From CAWINH01 sp963837425 (lineage in GTDB: Bacteria; Chloroflexota; Limnocylindria; QHBO01): a stretch of DNA of 64,000 bases. The position numbers and the translations under genes were made by a program. The DNA is taken from assembly GCA_963837425.1 (NCBI GenBank), contig CAWINH010000002.1, positions 124,001-188,000 of the forward strand, given 5' to 3'. Positions 41,393 to 49,485 of the stretch are shown piece after piece; the first letter of the stretch is position 1, and every line of letters begins with the position of its first letter. The notes below the pieces were generated by a model. It did not search any database. It saw only the letters and a list, made by a program, of their open reading frames with translations, and was not told the DNA's origin.

Positions 41393-42565
41393 ATGACTCG
41401 CATCCTGCGGCGTGTGGTCGTGGTGGCCGGCGCCCTGATCCTTCTGCTCTTCGCGGCATCCCTGGCGCTTGGCGACGACTCGTTCCTGGCCGGCAAGATC
41501 CGCACCGGACAGAGCGTCACGGTGCCCGCCGGCGAGACGGTCTCCGGTGACCTCTACCTGTTCGCGGGGACCGTGATCATGGACGGCACGGTGGACGGCG
41601 ACCTCACCGCCTTTGGCGGGACGATCCAGGTCGATGGCAACGTCACCGGGGACGTGCTGGCCGCCGGCGGTACCGTGTCGATTGCCGGGACGGTGGGAGG
41701 GGACGTGCGAATCGCAGGCGGCACCCTCACGGTCAGCGGGCCGGTCAACGAGGACGTGGTGCTGGGCGGTGGGCAGGTGACGCTGTCCGCCGGAGCGAGC
41801 GTTGGCGGCGATCTCCTCTTCAGTGCCGGGACGGCGTCCGTGGCGGGGCCCATCAGCGGCAACATCGAGGGGCGCGCGGGCACATACAGCCGCAGCGGCT
41901 CGCTGGGGGGCATCGAGAACGTCGTGGAGTCGCCGAGCTCCGGCGCGCCGGCCGAGCCAACCGTGGGCGACCGCGTGCTGGACGCCGTGCGCCAGTTCGT
42001 GGTGCTCCTGCTGTTCGGGGCGCTGGCCGTGTGGCTTACCCCGCGCGCCCTGCGGGCGGCGGACGGTGAGCTTCGCCGGCGCCCGTTCATCGCGCTGGGC
42101 GGCGGCCTCGCCACCCTGGTCGGCTACATCGTGTTCGTGATCGTCCTGGTGCTGCTGATGGTGCTGCTCGGGATCGGCTTCGGCCTCCTGCGGCTCGGCG
42201 CCCTGGTGGGCATCGAGCTGGTGGCGGGCCTGCTCGGCTTGGGGATTGGCACGTTCCTGTTCGTACTGGGCGTCGTCTTCGCCGCCGACCTGGTGGTGGG
42301 CATGACCGTGGGGCGCCTGGTCGCGCCACCCACCGTCGAGAACCGATGGCAGGAGCTGGGCCTGCTGGTCCTGGGCGTGGCGGTGGTGGTGATCCTGACC
42401 TCCCTCCCCATCGTAGGCGGCTGGTTCAAGCTCGGAATCGTGCTCTTTGGCCTTGGCGCCCTGGCCGTCGCGGCGTTCGAGGCGTGGCGAGCGCGCCGCG
42501 CGGTGCGAACGCCGCCACCGGTTGCGACGCCCCAGGCGCCGACGCCATCCGAGCCAGCGACCTGA
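41393..42565 (+). CDS. Membrane protein with bactofilin-like beta-helix repeats
   Basis: A signal-like helix (VVVVAGALILLLFAASLALG) is followed by ~28-175 repeating motifs: GDLYLFAGTVIMDGTVDGDL, GNVTGDVLAAGGTVSIAGTV and similar. Gly/Asp/Val turns every ~18 residues are typical of polymer-forming bactofilin or right-handed beta-helix proteins. Then come four to five membrane helices and a short Pro/Thr tail. The beta-helix would lie outside the membrane. A TTGACA lies at 41364 but no good -10 follows it at the right distance. Confidence 0.75.
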   Translation: MTRILRRVVVVAGALILLLFAASLALGDDSFLAGKIRTGQSVTVPAGETVSGDLYLFAGTVIMDGTVDGDLTAFGGTIQVDGNVTGDVLAAGGTVSIAGTVGGDVRIAGGTLTVSGPVNEDVVLGGGQVTLSAGASVGGDLLFSAGTASVAGPISGNIEGRAGTYSRSGSLGGIENVVESPSSGAPAEPTVGDRVLDAVRQFVVLLLFGALAVWLTPRALRAADGELRRRPFIALGGGLATLVGYIVFVIVLVLLMVLLGIGFGLLRLGALVGIELVAGLLGLGIGTFLFVLGVVFAADLVVGMTVGRLVAPPTVENRWQELGLLVLGVAVVVILTSLPIVGGWFKLGIVLFGLGALAVAAFEAWRARRAVRTPPPVATPQAPTPSEPAT

Positions 42566-42569
42566 GCCC

Positions 42570-42941
42570 CTACCCGCGCGGGGGGATCTGCTGCACGGAC
42601 CAGGTGTTGCCGTCGGGGTCCGCGAAGTGAATGAAGGATCCCCACGGCTGCACCTCGACCTCAGTCGCGGTGACGCCGCGACCGACGAGTTCCGCGCGCG
42701 TGGCCGCGACGTCCTCCACGACCACCTGGAGCTCCTTCTGCGACCCCGGCGTCATGGCCGTAACGCCGGTGCCGATGACGATGGAACACGCAGACCCCGG
42801 CGGGGTGAGCTGCACGAACCGAAGGTCAGGGTTGACCTGTATATCGACATCGGCGTTGAATCCGACCTGCTCGACGTAGAATGCCTTCGCACGATCGACG
42901 TCGGTGACCGGGACCGGGACGAGCTCGAGCTTCATCTGCAC
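42570..42941 (-). CDS. VOC/glyoxalase-family protein
   Basis: 123 residues with KLELVPVPVTDVDRAKAFYV at the start and PWGSFIHFADPDGNTWSVQQ at the end: a two-module VOC fold. The last metal-ligand position is Gln instead of Glu, as in many non-metal VOC proteins. It ends 4 bases after the membrane protein gene on the other strand. Confidence 0.82.
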   Translation of the reverse strand: MQMKLELVPVPVTDVDRAKAFYVEQVGFNADVDIQVNPDLRFVQLTPPGSACSIVIGTGVTAMTPGSQKELQVVVEDVAATRAELVGRGVTATEVEVQPWGSFIHFADPDGNTWSVQQIPPRG

Positions 42942-42979
42942 GGGCGAACCTCCTTTGCGACCGATGCTATGGGTGATTC

Positions 42980-43912
42980 ATGCCAAAAAGTGTCATGATC
43001 GTGCGCCGCCCAGCCGCGGTGCTGGCCGGGCTGTGCCTCCTCCTGGCCGGGTGCAGCGCGAGCGCGTCGAATAGCCCCAGCGCGGCGCCATCGGTCTCAG
43101 AAGCAGCGGCCGCGTCGGCGACCGCCAGCCCGACGGCGGCACCCGCCGCCAGCCAGACGGCCGAGCCGACTCTGCCGCCAACGCCGAACGCGACCACGAC
43201 GCCACCGCCCACGCTGGCACGGCTGAGCCTCGCGACCGTCACGGTCGATGCGCTGAACGTGCGGGTGGCGGCGTCGAGCACTGCGGCGCTCGTGACCGGC
43301 GCCGGACCGCTGTCGAAGGGCGACGAGGTGTTGGTGCTGGCGGGTCCAACGCAGGCGGGGGCCTACGCGTGGTACGAGGTTGGTGTCCCGATGGACCCGA
43401 CCCGCTACTCGGCGTCACAGCCGGTGGGCTGGGTAGCGGACGGGACTTCCGCGCAGCCGTGGCTCATCCCGGACACGAGCTCATGCCCGCAGCCGAGCGT
43501 CGCCTCCATCAGTGCGCTGAGCTTCATTGCGCGGTTGGGCTGCTATCACGATCGGTCGCTCTCGTTCAGCGCGCACCAGGCCGCGCTCGCTCCGGACGCC
43601 GGCCTGGGGGGTGTGTGTGGGGCTCAGCCGCCACTCCCCGAATGGCTCGCGTGCGACAACGTCAACTACAACTGGGTGAACGGCGACGGTGGGACGGCCT
43701 GGCTTCTCCTGCTCCATTTCGATCCGGCCACGGGGGTGACCGCGACCGGTTTGGCTCCGGCGGGCACGACCGGCCCGGCGCTGATGGTGGCCGGCCATTT
43801 CGAGGATCCCGCATCGAACGCGTGCGTCACGGCCAGCGACCCGCAGAGCGTCGACGGGCTCAGCGAGTGGCTGACCTGCGCGGTCGACTTCGTGGTCGAG
43901 TCGGTGACCTAG
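42980..43912 (+). CDS. Predicted lipoprotein with an SH3-like domain
   Basis: Signal peptide AAVLAGLCLLLAG followed by Cys (lipobox LLAGC), then a long Ala/Ser/Pro/Thr linker. Residues ~83-150 (TVTVDALNVRVAASSTAALV, then GDEVLVLAGPTQAGAYAWYE and PVGWVADG) form a bacterial SH3-like domain that often binds cell wall. A C-terminal domain with six Cys follows (SSCPQPS, GCYHD, GVCGAQPP, LACDNV, ACVTAS, LTCAVD), probably three disulfides. Function unknown beyond a surface role. Confidence 0.72.
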   Translation: MPKSVMIVRRPAAVLAGLCLLLAGCSASASNSPSAAPSVSEAAAASATASPTAAPAASQTAEPTLPPTPNATTTPPPTLARLSLATVTVDALNVRVAASSTAALVTGAGPLSKGDEVLVLAGPTQAGAYAWYEVGVPMDPTRYSASQPVGWVADGTSAQPWLIPDTSSCPQPSVASISALSFIARLGCYHDRSLSFSAHQAALAPDAGLGGVCGAQPPLPEWLACDNVNYNWVNGDGGTAWLLLLHFDPATGVTATGLAPAGTTGPALMVAGHFEDPASNACVTASDPQSVDGLSEWLTCAVDFVVESVT

Positions 43913-43927
43913 GGGTAAGCTCGTCGC

Positions 43928-44194
43928 ATGCCGCCCTCGCCTGACACCGACCCAGGGGCCCGATCCACGACGCCGCTCCCGTCACGCTCCTCGGGTGGGC
44001 AGGCGATCGCCGGCCTGTTCGCGACCCTTGACCACTTCCTGCTGAACCGGCCGCGCCCGGTCGCCGCCATCGAGGACGAGTACCGGGAGCCGTGGGCGAG
44101 CGCGGATGGTCTGTCGGTGGAGGGCCTCGAGGGGCCGATGGAGGAGCCGAACGAGCGTCCGGAGCGCCCGGACCGTTCTCGCGCGCGCCTGTAG
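43928..44194 (+). CDS. Hypothetical protein, 88 residues
   Basis: Not recognised. Ser/Pro-rich start, one plausible helix (AIAGLFATLDHFLLNRPRPV) and a charged acidic/basic tail. It follows the lipoprotein gene by 15 bases and precedes a tandem repeat array. The helix looks like real coding sequence; the ends do not. Confidence 0.4.
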   Translation: MPPSPDTDPGARSTTPLPSRSSGGQAIAGLFATLDHFLLNRPRPVAAIEDEYREPWASADGLSVEGLEGPMEEPNERPERPDRSRARL

Positions 44195-44517
44195 GCGCAG
44201 GACTACCTGGCATCACTGCTCGATCCAGGATCCAAGTCCCGCTGAGCGGGACGTTTCGCGCAGGAAGAGGCGCTCAGGCGCCGTTTGTCCCGCTCACCGG
44301 GACGTTTCGCGCAGGAGGGCGCTCAGGCGCCGTTTGTCCCGCTCACCGGGACGTTTCGCGCAGGAAGAGGCGCTCAGGCGTAGTTTGTCCCGCTCACCGG
44401 GACGTTTCGCGCGGGAGGCGAGCCTCAGGCGCCGTTTGTCCCGCTGGGTGGTGCGTCCCACAGGCGCGGGATGCCAGGCGCGGGAGCCAGCGCCCAGGCC
44501 TGCTTGACGTCCGCCTT
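44195..44517. other. Intergenic region occupied by a hairpin tandem array
   Basis: Contains the 51-bp array (separate entry), then ~70 bp to the PadR operator. TTGACG at 44504-44509 is a plausible -35 for the padR operon, with TATATC at 44525 as -10. Confidence 0.5.
44236..44445 (+). repeat. 51-bp tandem repeat array, four copies plus a part, each forming a hairpin
   Basis: Units start at 44236, 44287, 44336 and 44387 (51, 49, 51, 51 bp), with GTCCCGCT at 44438. Each begins GTCCCG-CTCAC-CGGGAC (copy 1 has CTGAG), a perfect 6-bp stem, then ACGTTTCGCGCAGG and a GGCGCTCAGGCGCC stem. There are no unique spacers; the whole unit is conserved, so it is not a CRISPR. Confidence 0.85.
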
Positions 44518-44535
44518 ATCACGATATATCGTGAT
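44518..44535. promoter_or_regulatory. Perfect 18-bp palindromic PadR operator
   Basis: ATCACGATATATCGTGAT is identical to its reverse complement. It overlaps the likely -10 (TATATC) of the padR-drrAB operon and lies 35 bases before the padR ATG. Its dyad shape resembles known PadR sites. Drug-inducible autoregulation is inferred. Confidence 0.75.
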
Positions 44536-44569
44536 GCACCGCAACCCGACGCACGGAGACGCCAACCAG

Positions 44570-45226
44570 ATGTCGACCATTCGTGGCCGTGAGAGGAGCG
44601 ATCGCGGCGAGCGACGATCCCACCACCGCCACCTTCACCGCGAGGACCTGCGCGCGTCGCTTCGCGACGTGTTCGGTCCGCTCCGCGAGGGATACGCGGC
44701 GGTCAAGCGGGGCAAGGTCCGCCCGCTGATCCTCGCCGTCCTCCACTCGACGCCCATGCACGGCTACCAGATCATGCGGGTCCTCGAGGCTCGCACCGGC
44801 GGCCGCTGGCGGCCGAGCGCGGGGACGATCTACCCCACCCTCCAGCAGCTCGAGGACGAGGGGCTGGTCCACGCCGAGGTGGTCGATGGCCGCAAGGTGT
44901 ATAACCTCACCGATGCCGGGCGGGAGGCCGCCGAGGCATCGCCCCTGACGCGCCATCCCTGGTTCGCCAAGGAGGAGGGCGGTCCCTCGATCGACCTCAA
45001 GCGGCTCGCCGTCCAGGTCATCGGCGCGGCGATCCAGGTGAAGCGCGTCGGCTCTGCCGAGGCGCAGTCCGAAGCGCAACGGATCCTGGTCGAGAGCAGG
45101 CGGCGCCTGTATCGGCTCCTTGCGGATGACGAATCGACCGATGCGCCTGCGGGCGCGGATCTCGAAGAAGAAATGCGTTCGGCCGGCGAATCCGGGTCGG
45201 ACGCGACAGAGGAATCGAATTCATGA
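44570..45226 (+). CDS. PadR-family transcriptional repressor
   Basis: Winged-HTH: KVRPLILAVLHSTPMHGYQI, MRVLEARTGGRW, PSAGTIYPTLQQLEDEGLVH and YNLTDAGREAAEAS are the PadR signatures. A basic His/Arg-rich N-terminal stretch and an acidic C-terminal tail flank the domain. The ATG at 44570 is preferred to an ATG at 44534, which lies inside the operator. It likely represses its own operon and releases DNA on binding the drug. The stop overlaps the ATPase start (ATGA). Confidence 0.88.
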   Translation: MSTIRGRERSDRGERRSHHRHLHREDLRASLRDVFGPLREGYAAVKRGKVRPLILAVLHSTPMHGYQIMRVLEARTGGRWRPSAGTIYPTLQQLEDEGLVHAEVVDGRKVYNLTDAGREAAEASPLTRHPWFAKEEGGPSIDLKRLAVQVIGAAIQVKRVGSAEAQSEAQRILVESRRRLYRLLADDESTDAPAGADLEEEMRSAGESGSDATEESNS

Positions 45227-46224
45227 GCACACCCGAAGTTGACGGGTCGGTGATCCGGGCCACGGCCCTCACGAAGCACTTCGGCGCCATCGAGGCGGTG
45301 AAGGGGATCGATCTCGAGGTGCACCGGGGCGAGATCTTCGGCTTCCTGGGGCCGAACGGGGCCGGCAAGACGACGACGATCAGCATGCTCTGCACCCTGC
45401 TGCAGCCGACAAGCGGGCAGGCCATGGTGGCCGGCTTCGACGTCGCGAGCCACCCGGGAGACGTGCGCTCGGCAATTGGTCTCGTCTTCCAGGACCCATC
45501 GCTCGACGGGCAGCTGACGGCGAAGGAGAACCTCGAGTTCCACGCCTTCGTCTACTCGATCCCCTCGTCCGAGCGTGCCGGGCGCATCGCCGAGGTCCTC
45601 GAGATGGTCGACCTTTCGGATCGGGCGAAGTCGATCGTGATGACCTTCTCGGGAGGCATGCGGCGCCGGCTCGAGATCGCGCGCGGGATGATGCACACCC
45701 CGGAGATCCTGTTCCTGGATGAGCCGACGATCGGGCTCGATCCGCAGACCCGCCGGCACATCTGGGGCTACCTCCGCAAGCTTCGCGCCGAGCAGGGCGT
45801 CACCCTGTTCATGACGACCCACTACATGGACGAGGCGGAGGAGTGCGACCGGATCGCGATCATCGACCACGGCGAGATCGTGGCGCTCGGGACGCCGGAC
45901 GAGCTGAAGGGGATGGTCGGCGGCGACGTGGTGACGATCGCGACGTCCGACAACCCGACCGCCGCCGACGAGCTGCGCGGCACGTTCGAGTTGGAGCCGA
46001 CGGTCGACAACGGGACGATCCGGGTCGAGGTGTCCGACGGCGCCGGCTTCATCCCGCGCCTCGTGCGCGAGCTGAGCGTGCCGGTCACGTCCATCTCCTC
46101 CCACCGGCCGAGCCTCGACGACGTGTTCCTGAAGCTGACGGGGCACGCCATCCGCGATGAGGCGGCCGGATCAATGGATCGGATGCGAATGATGGGCAGA
46201 GTCTGGGGAGGCCGAGGACGGTGA
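45223..46224 (+). CDS. DrrA-type ABC exporter ATPase
   Basis: Walker A GPNGAGKT (43-50), signature FSGGMRRRLEIARGM, Walker B EILFLDEPTIGLDPQTR, switch region MTTHYMDEAEECDRIAIIDH, and the C-terminal DDVFLKLTGH motif typical of DrrA/daunorubicin-type exporters. It works with the next gene to expel a lipophilic drug or lipid. ATGA overlap with padR and GTGA overlap with the permease show tight coupling. Confidence 0.92.
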   Translation: MSTPEVDGSVIRATALTKHFGAIEAVKGIDLEVHRGEIFGFLGPNGAGKTTTISMLCTLLQPTSGQAMVAGFDVASHPGDVRSAIGLVFQDPSLDGQLTAKENLEFHAFVYSIPSSERAGRIAEVLEMVDLSDRAKSIVMTFSGGMRRRLEIARGMMHTPEILFLDEPTIGLDPQTRRHIWGYLRKLRAEQGVTLFMTTHYMDEAEECDRIAIIDHGEIVALGTPDELKGMVGGDVVTIATSDNPTAADELRGTFELEPTVDNGTIRVEVSDGAGFIPRLVRELSVPVTSISSHRPSLDDVFLKLTGHAIRDEAAGSMDRMRMMGRVWGGRGR

Positions 46225-47126
46225 GCACCGAAATGAGCACACAGGATACGACCGCGCTGACCGGTGCCCGTCCGGCATCGGCCCGACGCCGGGCGAGCGG
46301 TCTGGCCGGCACCCTGCGCGGGATCTACATCGTCTGGTACCGCGACATCCTCCGCTACTGGCGCGACCGGGTGCGGGCCATCGTTGGCCTGGCCCAACCC
46401 CTCCTCTTCCTCGTCGTCTTCGGCGCCGGGCTGGGGTCCTCGCTGGGCGGCTCGTTCGGCGGCGGCGCGGCCGGGGCGGGTGGATTGAGCTACGCCCAGT
46501 TCGTCTATCCCGGTGTCGTGGGCATGGCCGTCCTGTTCAGCGCGATCTTCGGCGCCATGTCCATCGTGTGGGACCGCGAGTTCGGCTTCCTCAAGGAGAT
46601 CCTGGTGGCGCCCATCGACCGGTCGGCGGTCGCCATTGGCAAGGCGCTGGGCGGCGCAACCCAGGCGATGTTCCAGGGCGTCGTGCTGCTCGTGCTGGCC
46701 CCGTTCGTGGGGGTCACGCTGAACGTCGGCTCGGTCCTGCTCCTCCTCCCGTTCCTCTTCATCCTGGCCTTCTCGCTGTCGGCCATGGGCGTTGCGATCG
46801 CGTCGCGGATGAAGTCGATGCAGGGCTTCCAGATCGTCATGAACTTCCTGATGATGCCGATGTTCTTCCTCTCCGGGTCGCTCTTCCCGCTGACGGGCGT
46901 GCCGAACTGGATGGCGGTCCTGGGGCGGTTGGACCCGGTCTCGTACGGGATGGATCCGCTGCGGCGGATCGTGCTGGGCGCGACGCTGCCGGCGCAGGCC
47001 GTGGACAAGCTGGGCCTCACGATCTTCGACCAGGTCCTGCCGATCGGGATCGAGGCGCTCATCCTCCTCGCGTTCGGGGCGGTGATGCTGACGATCGCGG
47101 TCGTGAACTTCCGCCGTCGGGACTGA
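46221..47126 (+). CDS. DrrB-type ABC exporter permease
   Basis: 301 residues, six membrane helices. YIVWYRDILRYWRDRVRAIV at the start and WDREFGFLKEILVAPIDRSA after the second helix are ABC-2/DrrB signatures; MNFLMMPMFFLSGSLFPLTG is the conserved fifth-helix block. GTG start coupled to the ATPase stop. Third gene of the PadR-controlled operon. Intact. Confidence 0.92.
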   Translation: MSTEMSTQDTTALTGARPASARRRASGLAGTLRGIYIVWYRDILRYWRDRVRAIVGLAQPLLFLVVFGAGLGSSLGGSFGGGAAGAGGLSYAQFVYPGVVGMAVLFSAIFGAMSIVWDREFGFLKEILVAPIDRSAVAIGKALGGATQAMFQGVVLLVLAPFVGVTLNVGSVLLLLPFLFILAFSLSAMGVAIASRMKSMQGFQIVMNFLMMPMFFLSGSLFPLTGVPNWMAVLGRLDPVSYGMDPLRRIVLGATLPAQAVDKLGLTIFDQVLPIGIEALILLAFGAVMLTIAVVNFRRRD

Positions 47127-47632
47127 GGGAGCGCCGGGGAGTCGGCTCGCGAGGTCGCAACCCGCGCCGCCACTTGTCGCCACGCGCCGTCGGGGAGTCT
47201 GGGGTCGCCCTGTCCCGTCCGACGGGGGTGGGTAGGCGTCCTGGATGAGCCGCGACCCGCCGACTCCTCAACCGCTCTGCAGCGGCGCGGTATCCGGCGC
47301 GGGCGGGCGTCACGACCCTCTGACTCCTCAACCGCTCGTCAGCGGCGCGGTATCCGGCTCGGGTGGCCGTCACGACCCTCTGACTCCTCAACCGCTCTTC
47401 TCCGGCACGCTATCCAGATCGGCGGCAGGTCGAGCCGGTCGCGGGTGATCACTGCACGCTCAGCTCGGCGGGCGATGCGTTGGGGAACTCCCCCGGGAGC
47501 TGGATAACGCTCCTCCAGAGAACGGATGACAAGTCGGCACGTCCGTAGGCGGGTGCTGCGGCCGATGCGACTTACGCGGCCGATGCGACTTACCGGGCCG
47601 ATGCGACCGCGGCGCTGGTGCGCCGCCGCCCT
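47127..47632. other. Intergenic region of repeats between the efflux operon and the IS remnant
   Basis: Made up of 60-bp tandem MITE-family units, the 224-bp direct repeat (see separate entry) and a run of GGCCGATGCGAC words. The left edge of the second IS1595 remnant is at 47633. No gene. Confidence 0.6.
47262..47545 (+). repeat. MITE-family array and left copy of a 224-bp direct repeat
   Basis: GACTCCTCAACCGCTC starts 60-bp units at 47262, 47322 and 47382; the right part has GGGAGCTGGATAACGCTCC and ends …ACAAGTCGGCACGTCCG. Bases 47322-47545 match 54019-54242 with only about four differences by eye, in the same orientation. The two copies bound a 6.5-kb segment. Confidence 0.8.
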
Positions 47633-47713
47633 AATGCTTATCCCGTTGCTTCAGCAAAGCGCAAGGCGTAGTGGTCGCCGATCTCCCGAAACCCGACCCC
47701 TCGCTTCGAGCAC

Positions 47714-48078
47714 TTATCGCCGTGGGATCGCCTGCCCATTTGTGTCCGTGACGACGCGCGTGCCGAGGTCGGCGTCGAGGGAAACAGTCAGATCCCGAAG
47801 GGAGAGTTCGGCCGTGCCAGGCAGGGGAATCGGGCATGGCAGCGTCTCGATCTTGACCCGGACCTCGGCGGGCGTTTCGGCGACATTCGTGACTCGCGTC
47901 CAACTACACGGGGCTACGGCGACCTTCACCGCGATGGTGCGCTGGCTGACCGCCGCGTAGGAGTCCAGTTAGGGACCACCACGGTCGAGTTCTGGGCGGC
48001 GAGGAGGATCGCCAGGACGACAAGGACGACCGCGAGCCAGACCTTCAGCGGAATGCGGCGCGGCCGTTTCGATTCCAT
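47714..48078 (-). pseudogene. Small membrane-anchored cargo protein, one frameshift
   Basis: Start MESKRPRRIPLKVWLAVVLV then VLAILLAAQNSTVVVPNW: a single N-terminal membrane helix. After a one-base frame change near 47965 come TIAVKVAVAPCSWTRVTN, VETLP-type beta strands and a C-terminal LDADLGTRVVTDTNGQAI to a stop at 47714. It looks like a ~120-residue anchored beta-sandwich. It lies inside the IS1595 remnant in the position held by the lipoprotein gene at 1867. Unknown role. Confidence 0.5.
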
Positions 48079-48109
48079 TCGCGTCCCCTCTCTCGAAGTC
48101 ATCGTGGTG

Positions 48110-48560
48110 CCGGCCGGATCGGAAACTGCCGCAGGTTGGTCGCCCCGCGAAGAACGGCCGGGGGCACGAGCGTCGCCGGTCTCGAGGCCCAGTAGCGTCG
48201 GAAAGGCGGCCTGCCGCCTCCGCGCCGGTTGTGCCGGAAGACGAACTCGTCGAGATAGGCTTGGAGTTGGGCGCGGCTTACGCCCTGATGGGTCCCGAGG
48301 AGCCACTGCTTGAGGTTCCCCCATCGCGCGGTCCGCGAGCGGGACGATATGGGGCATCCCCTTGCGAATGTTCCCCTGGACTGTGGGCTGATGGACGTAG
48401 CCGAGCGACGGCAGCGCCACGAAGCCCGACATCTTGTCAGCGTACATCGTGCTTCCGGCTCGATGTACCGTCGGGCGAAGTCGTTCATCGTGACTTGGCG
48501 GAGGTCGGGGATCACCTCCATCCGGGCCCTCTCCGTGCCACGCCCGCGACGCTCGACTAC
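48110..48560 (-). pseudogene. IS1595 transposase, C-terminal half, frameshifted
   Basis: In two frames: FVALPSLGYVHQPTVQGNIR, PHIVPLADRAMG, then NLKQWLLGTHQGVSRAQLQA and YLDEFVFRHNRRGG. These are the conserved C-terminal blocks of IS1595-family (ISXO2-like) DDE transposases. The N-terminal zinc ribbon and first catalytic Asp are absent, and at least one frameshift lies near 48330. Not functional. Confidence 0.7.
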
Positions 48561-48633
48561 GACGATCACGAGTGCCGGCGCGGAGAGCGCGCGGCCGCAC
48601 GAGCTTTGATTTGGAGCCTGGGGAGCGCCACGC

Positions 48634-49485
48634 CTATCCGGTTGGCGTTGGCGTTGTGCTCGATTCCGGCGTTGGCGTTGGCGTTGGCGTTGCGCTCGAT
48701 TCCGGCGTCGGGGTTGGGGTTGGCGTTGGCGTTGCGCTCGCTTCCGGCGTCGGGGTTGGCGTTGGCGTTGGCGTTGCGCTCGATTCCGGCGTTGGCGTCG
48801 TGGTCCCGGTTGCCACAGGATCGGGAATAGGACTCGGGCTTGAGGCCGGGCTTGGAGACGTGCTCGGGCCTAATTGAGGGTCCGGGTTGGCCGTGGGACT
48901 CGGCTCGGGGTGTGGCGTTGGGCTCGGGTCCTGCGGACGGAGTGGATTGGGCACCGTCAATGCGGCGGTGGCGCCGTCAACTGCATCACTCATGGATGCG
49001 GTCTCACAGCCGATGAACGTGTCATGCGCAGTGCCGTCGCATGCATCGGAGCCGGCTCCGCCATCGAGGAGATCCTTGCCGTTGCCGCCGGAGAGCGTGT
49101 CGTCACCTTCTCCGCCCAGCAGGACGTCCTTGCCGTTGCCGCCGGAGAGCGTGTCGTCACCTTCTCCGCCGACGAGGCAGTCCTTGCCGTTGCCGCCGGA
49201 GAGCGTGTCGTTGCCGCCGAGGCCGAAGATGAGCGCGCCGCCGTTGGCGCCGCTGATCGTGTCATCGCCTGGCGTCCCGACAATGATGTCGCTGAAGGTC
49301 ATGCCCGCGCATTCGGTGGGCGTGGAGGGAGGCGGCGCGGCGACGTGGAGGGTGAACACCTGCAGGGGGGACGCGCTGATGACCAATGAGGCTGCCGACG
49401 CCGTGACTGCGACGATCAGCGTGGCAAGGCCGAGCACGCTCGCCACAAACCAACGCAGGGTGCGACGATCCAAGCCGCGCCTCAC
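48634..49485 (-). CDS. Secreted RTX-type calcium-binding protein with a Thr/Pro repeat tail
   Basis: Residues 1-40 hold a signal helix (WFVASVLGLATLIVAVTASA). Residues ~65-150 are RTX nonapeptide repeats: GTPGDDTISGANGG, GLGGNDTLSGGNGKD, GGEGDDTLSGGNGKD twice, GGAGSDACDG, which bind calcium in a beta-roll. The tail is a long low-complexity TPTPTPTPESSATP array encoded by GGCGTT-rich DNA (48640-48800), prone to length change. GTG start overlaps the signal peptidase stop (GTGA), so it is translated from the same mRNA. Probably a surface or matrix protein processed by that peptidase. Confidence 0.8.
   Translation of the reverse strand: MRRGLDRRTLRWFVASVLGLATLIVAVTASAASLVISASPLQVFTLHVAAPPPSTPTECAGMTFSDIIVGTPGDDTISGANGGALIFGLGGNDTLSGGNGKDCLVGGEGDDTLSGGNGKDVLLGGEGDDTLSGGNGKDLLDGGAGSDACDGTAHDTFIGCETASMSDAVDGATAALTVPNPLRPQDPSPTPHPEPSPTANPDPQLGPSTSPSPASSPSPIPDPVATGTTTPTPESSATPTPTPTPTPEASATPTPTPTPTPESSATPTPTPTPESSTTPTPTG

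Larger units (their letters stand above)
47633..48600 (-). mobile_element. Second IS1595-type remnant with membrane-protein cargo
   Basis: The left edge is AATGCTTATCCCGTTGCTTC at 47633, the same terminal repeat as at 1525 and 2282. Reading on the minus strand from high to low coordinates: a transposase C-terminal part, a small membrane-anchored protein gene, then the terminal repeat. This is the same order as in the 758-bp element. The distal end and transposase N-terminus are lost at the boundary with the RTX gene region. Left-flanking sequence (GCGCCGCCGCCCT) matches 54.3 kb up to the very edge. Confidence 0.6.

Noticed and set aside
44236..44445. Regular ~51-bp repeats that could be mistaken for a CRISPR array
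   Set aside because: The whole 49-51-bp unit is conserved, there are no unique spacers, and no cas genes are present.
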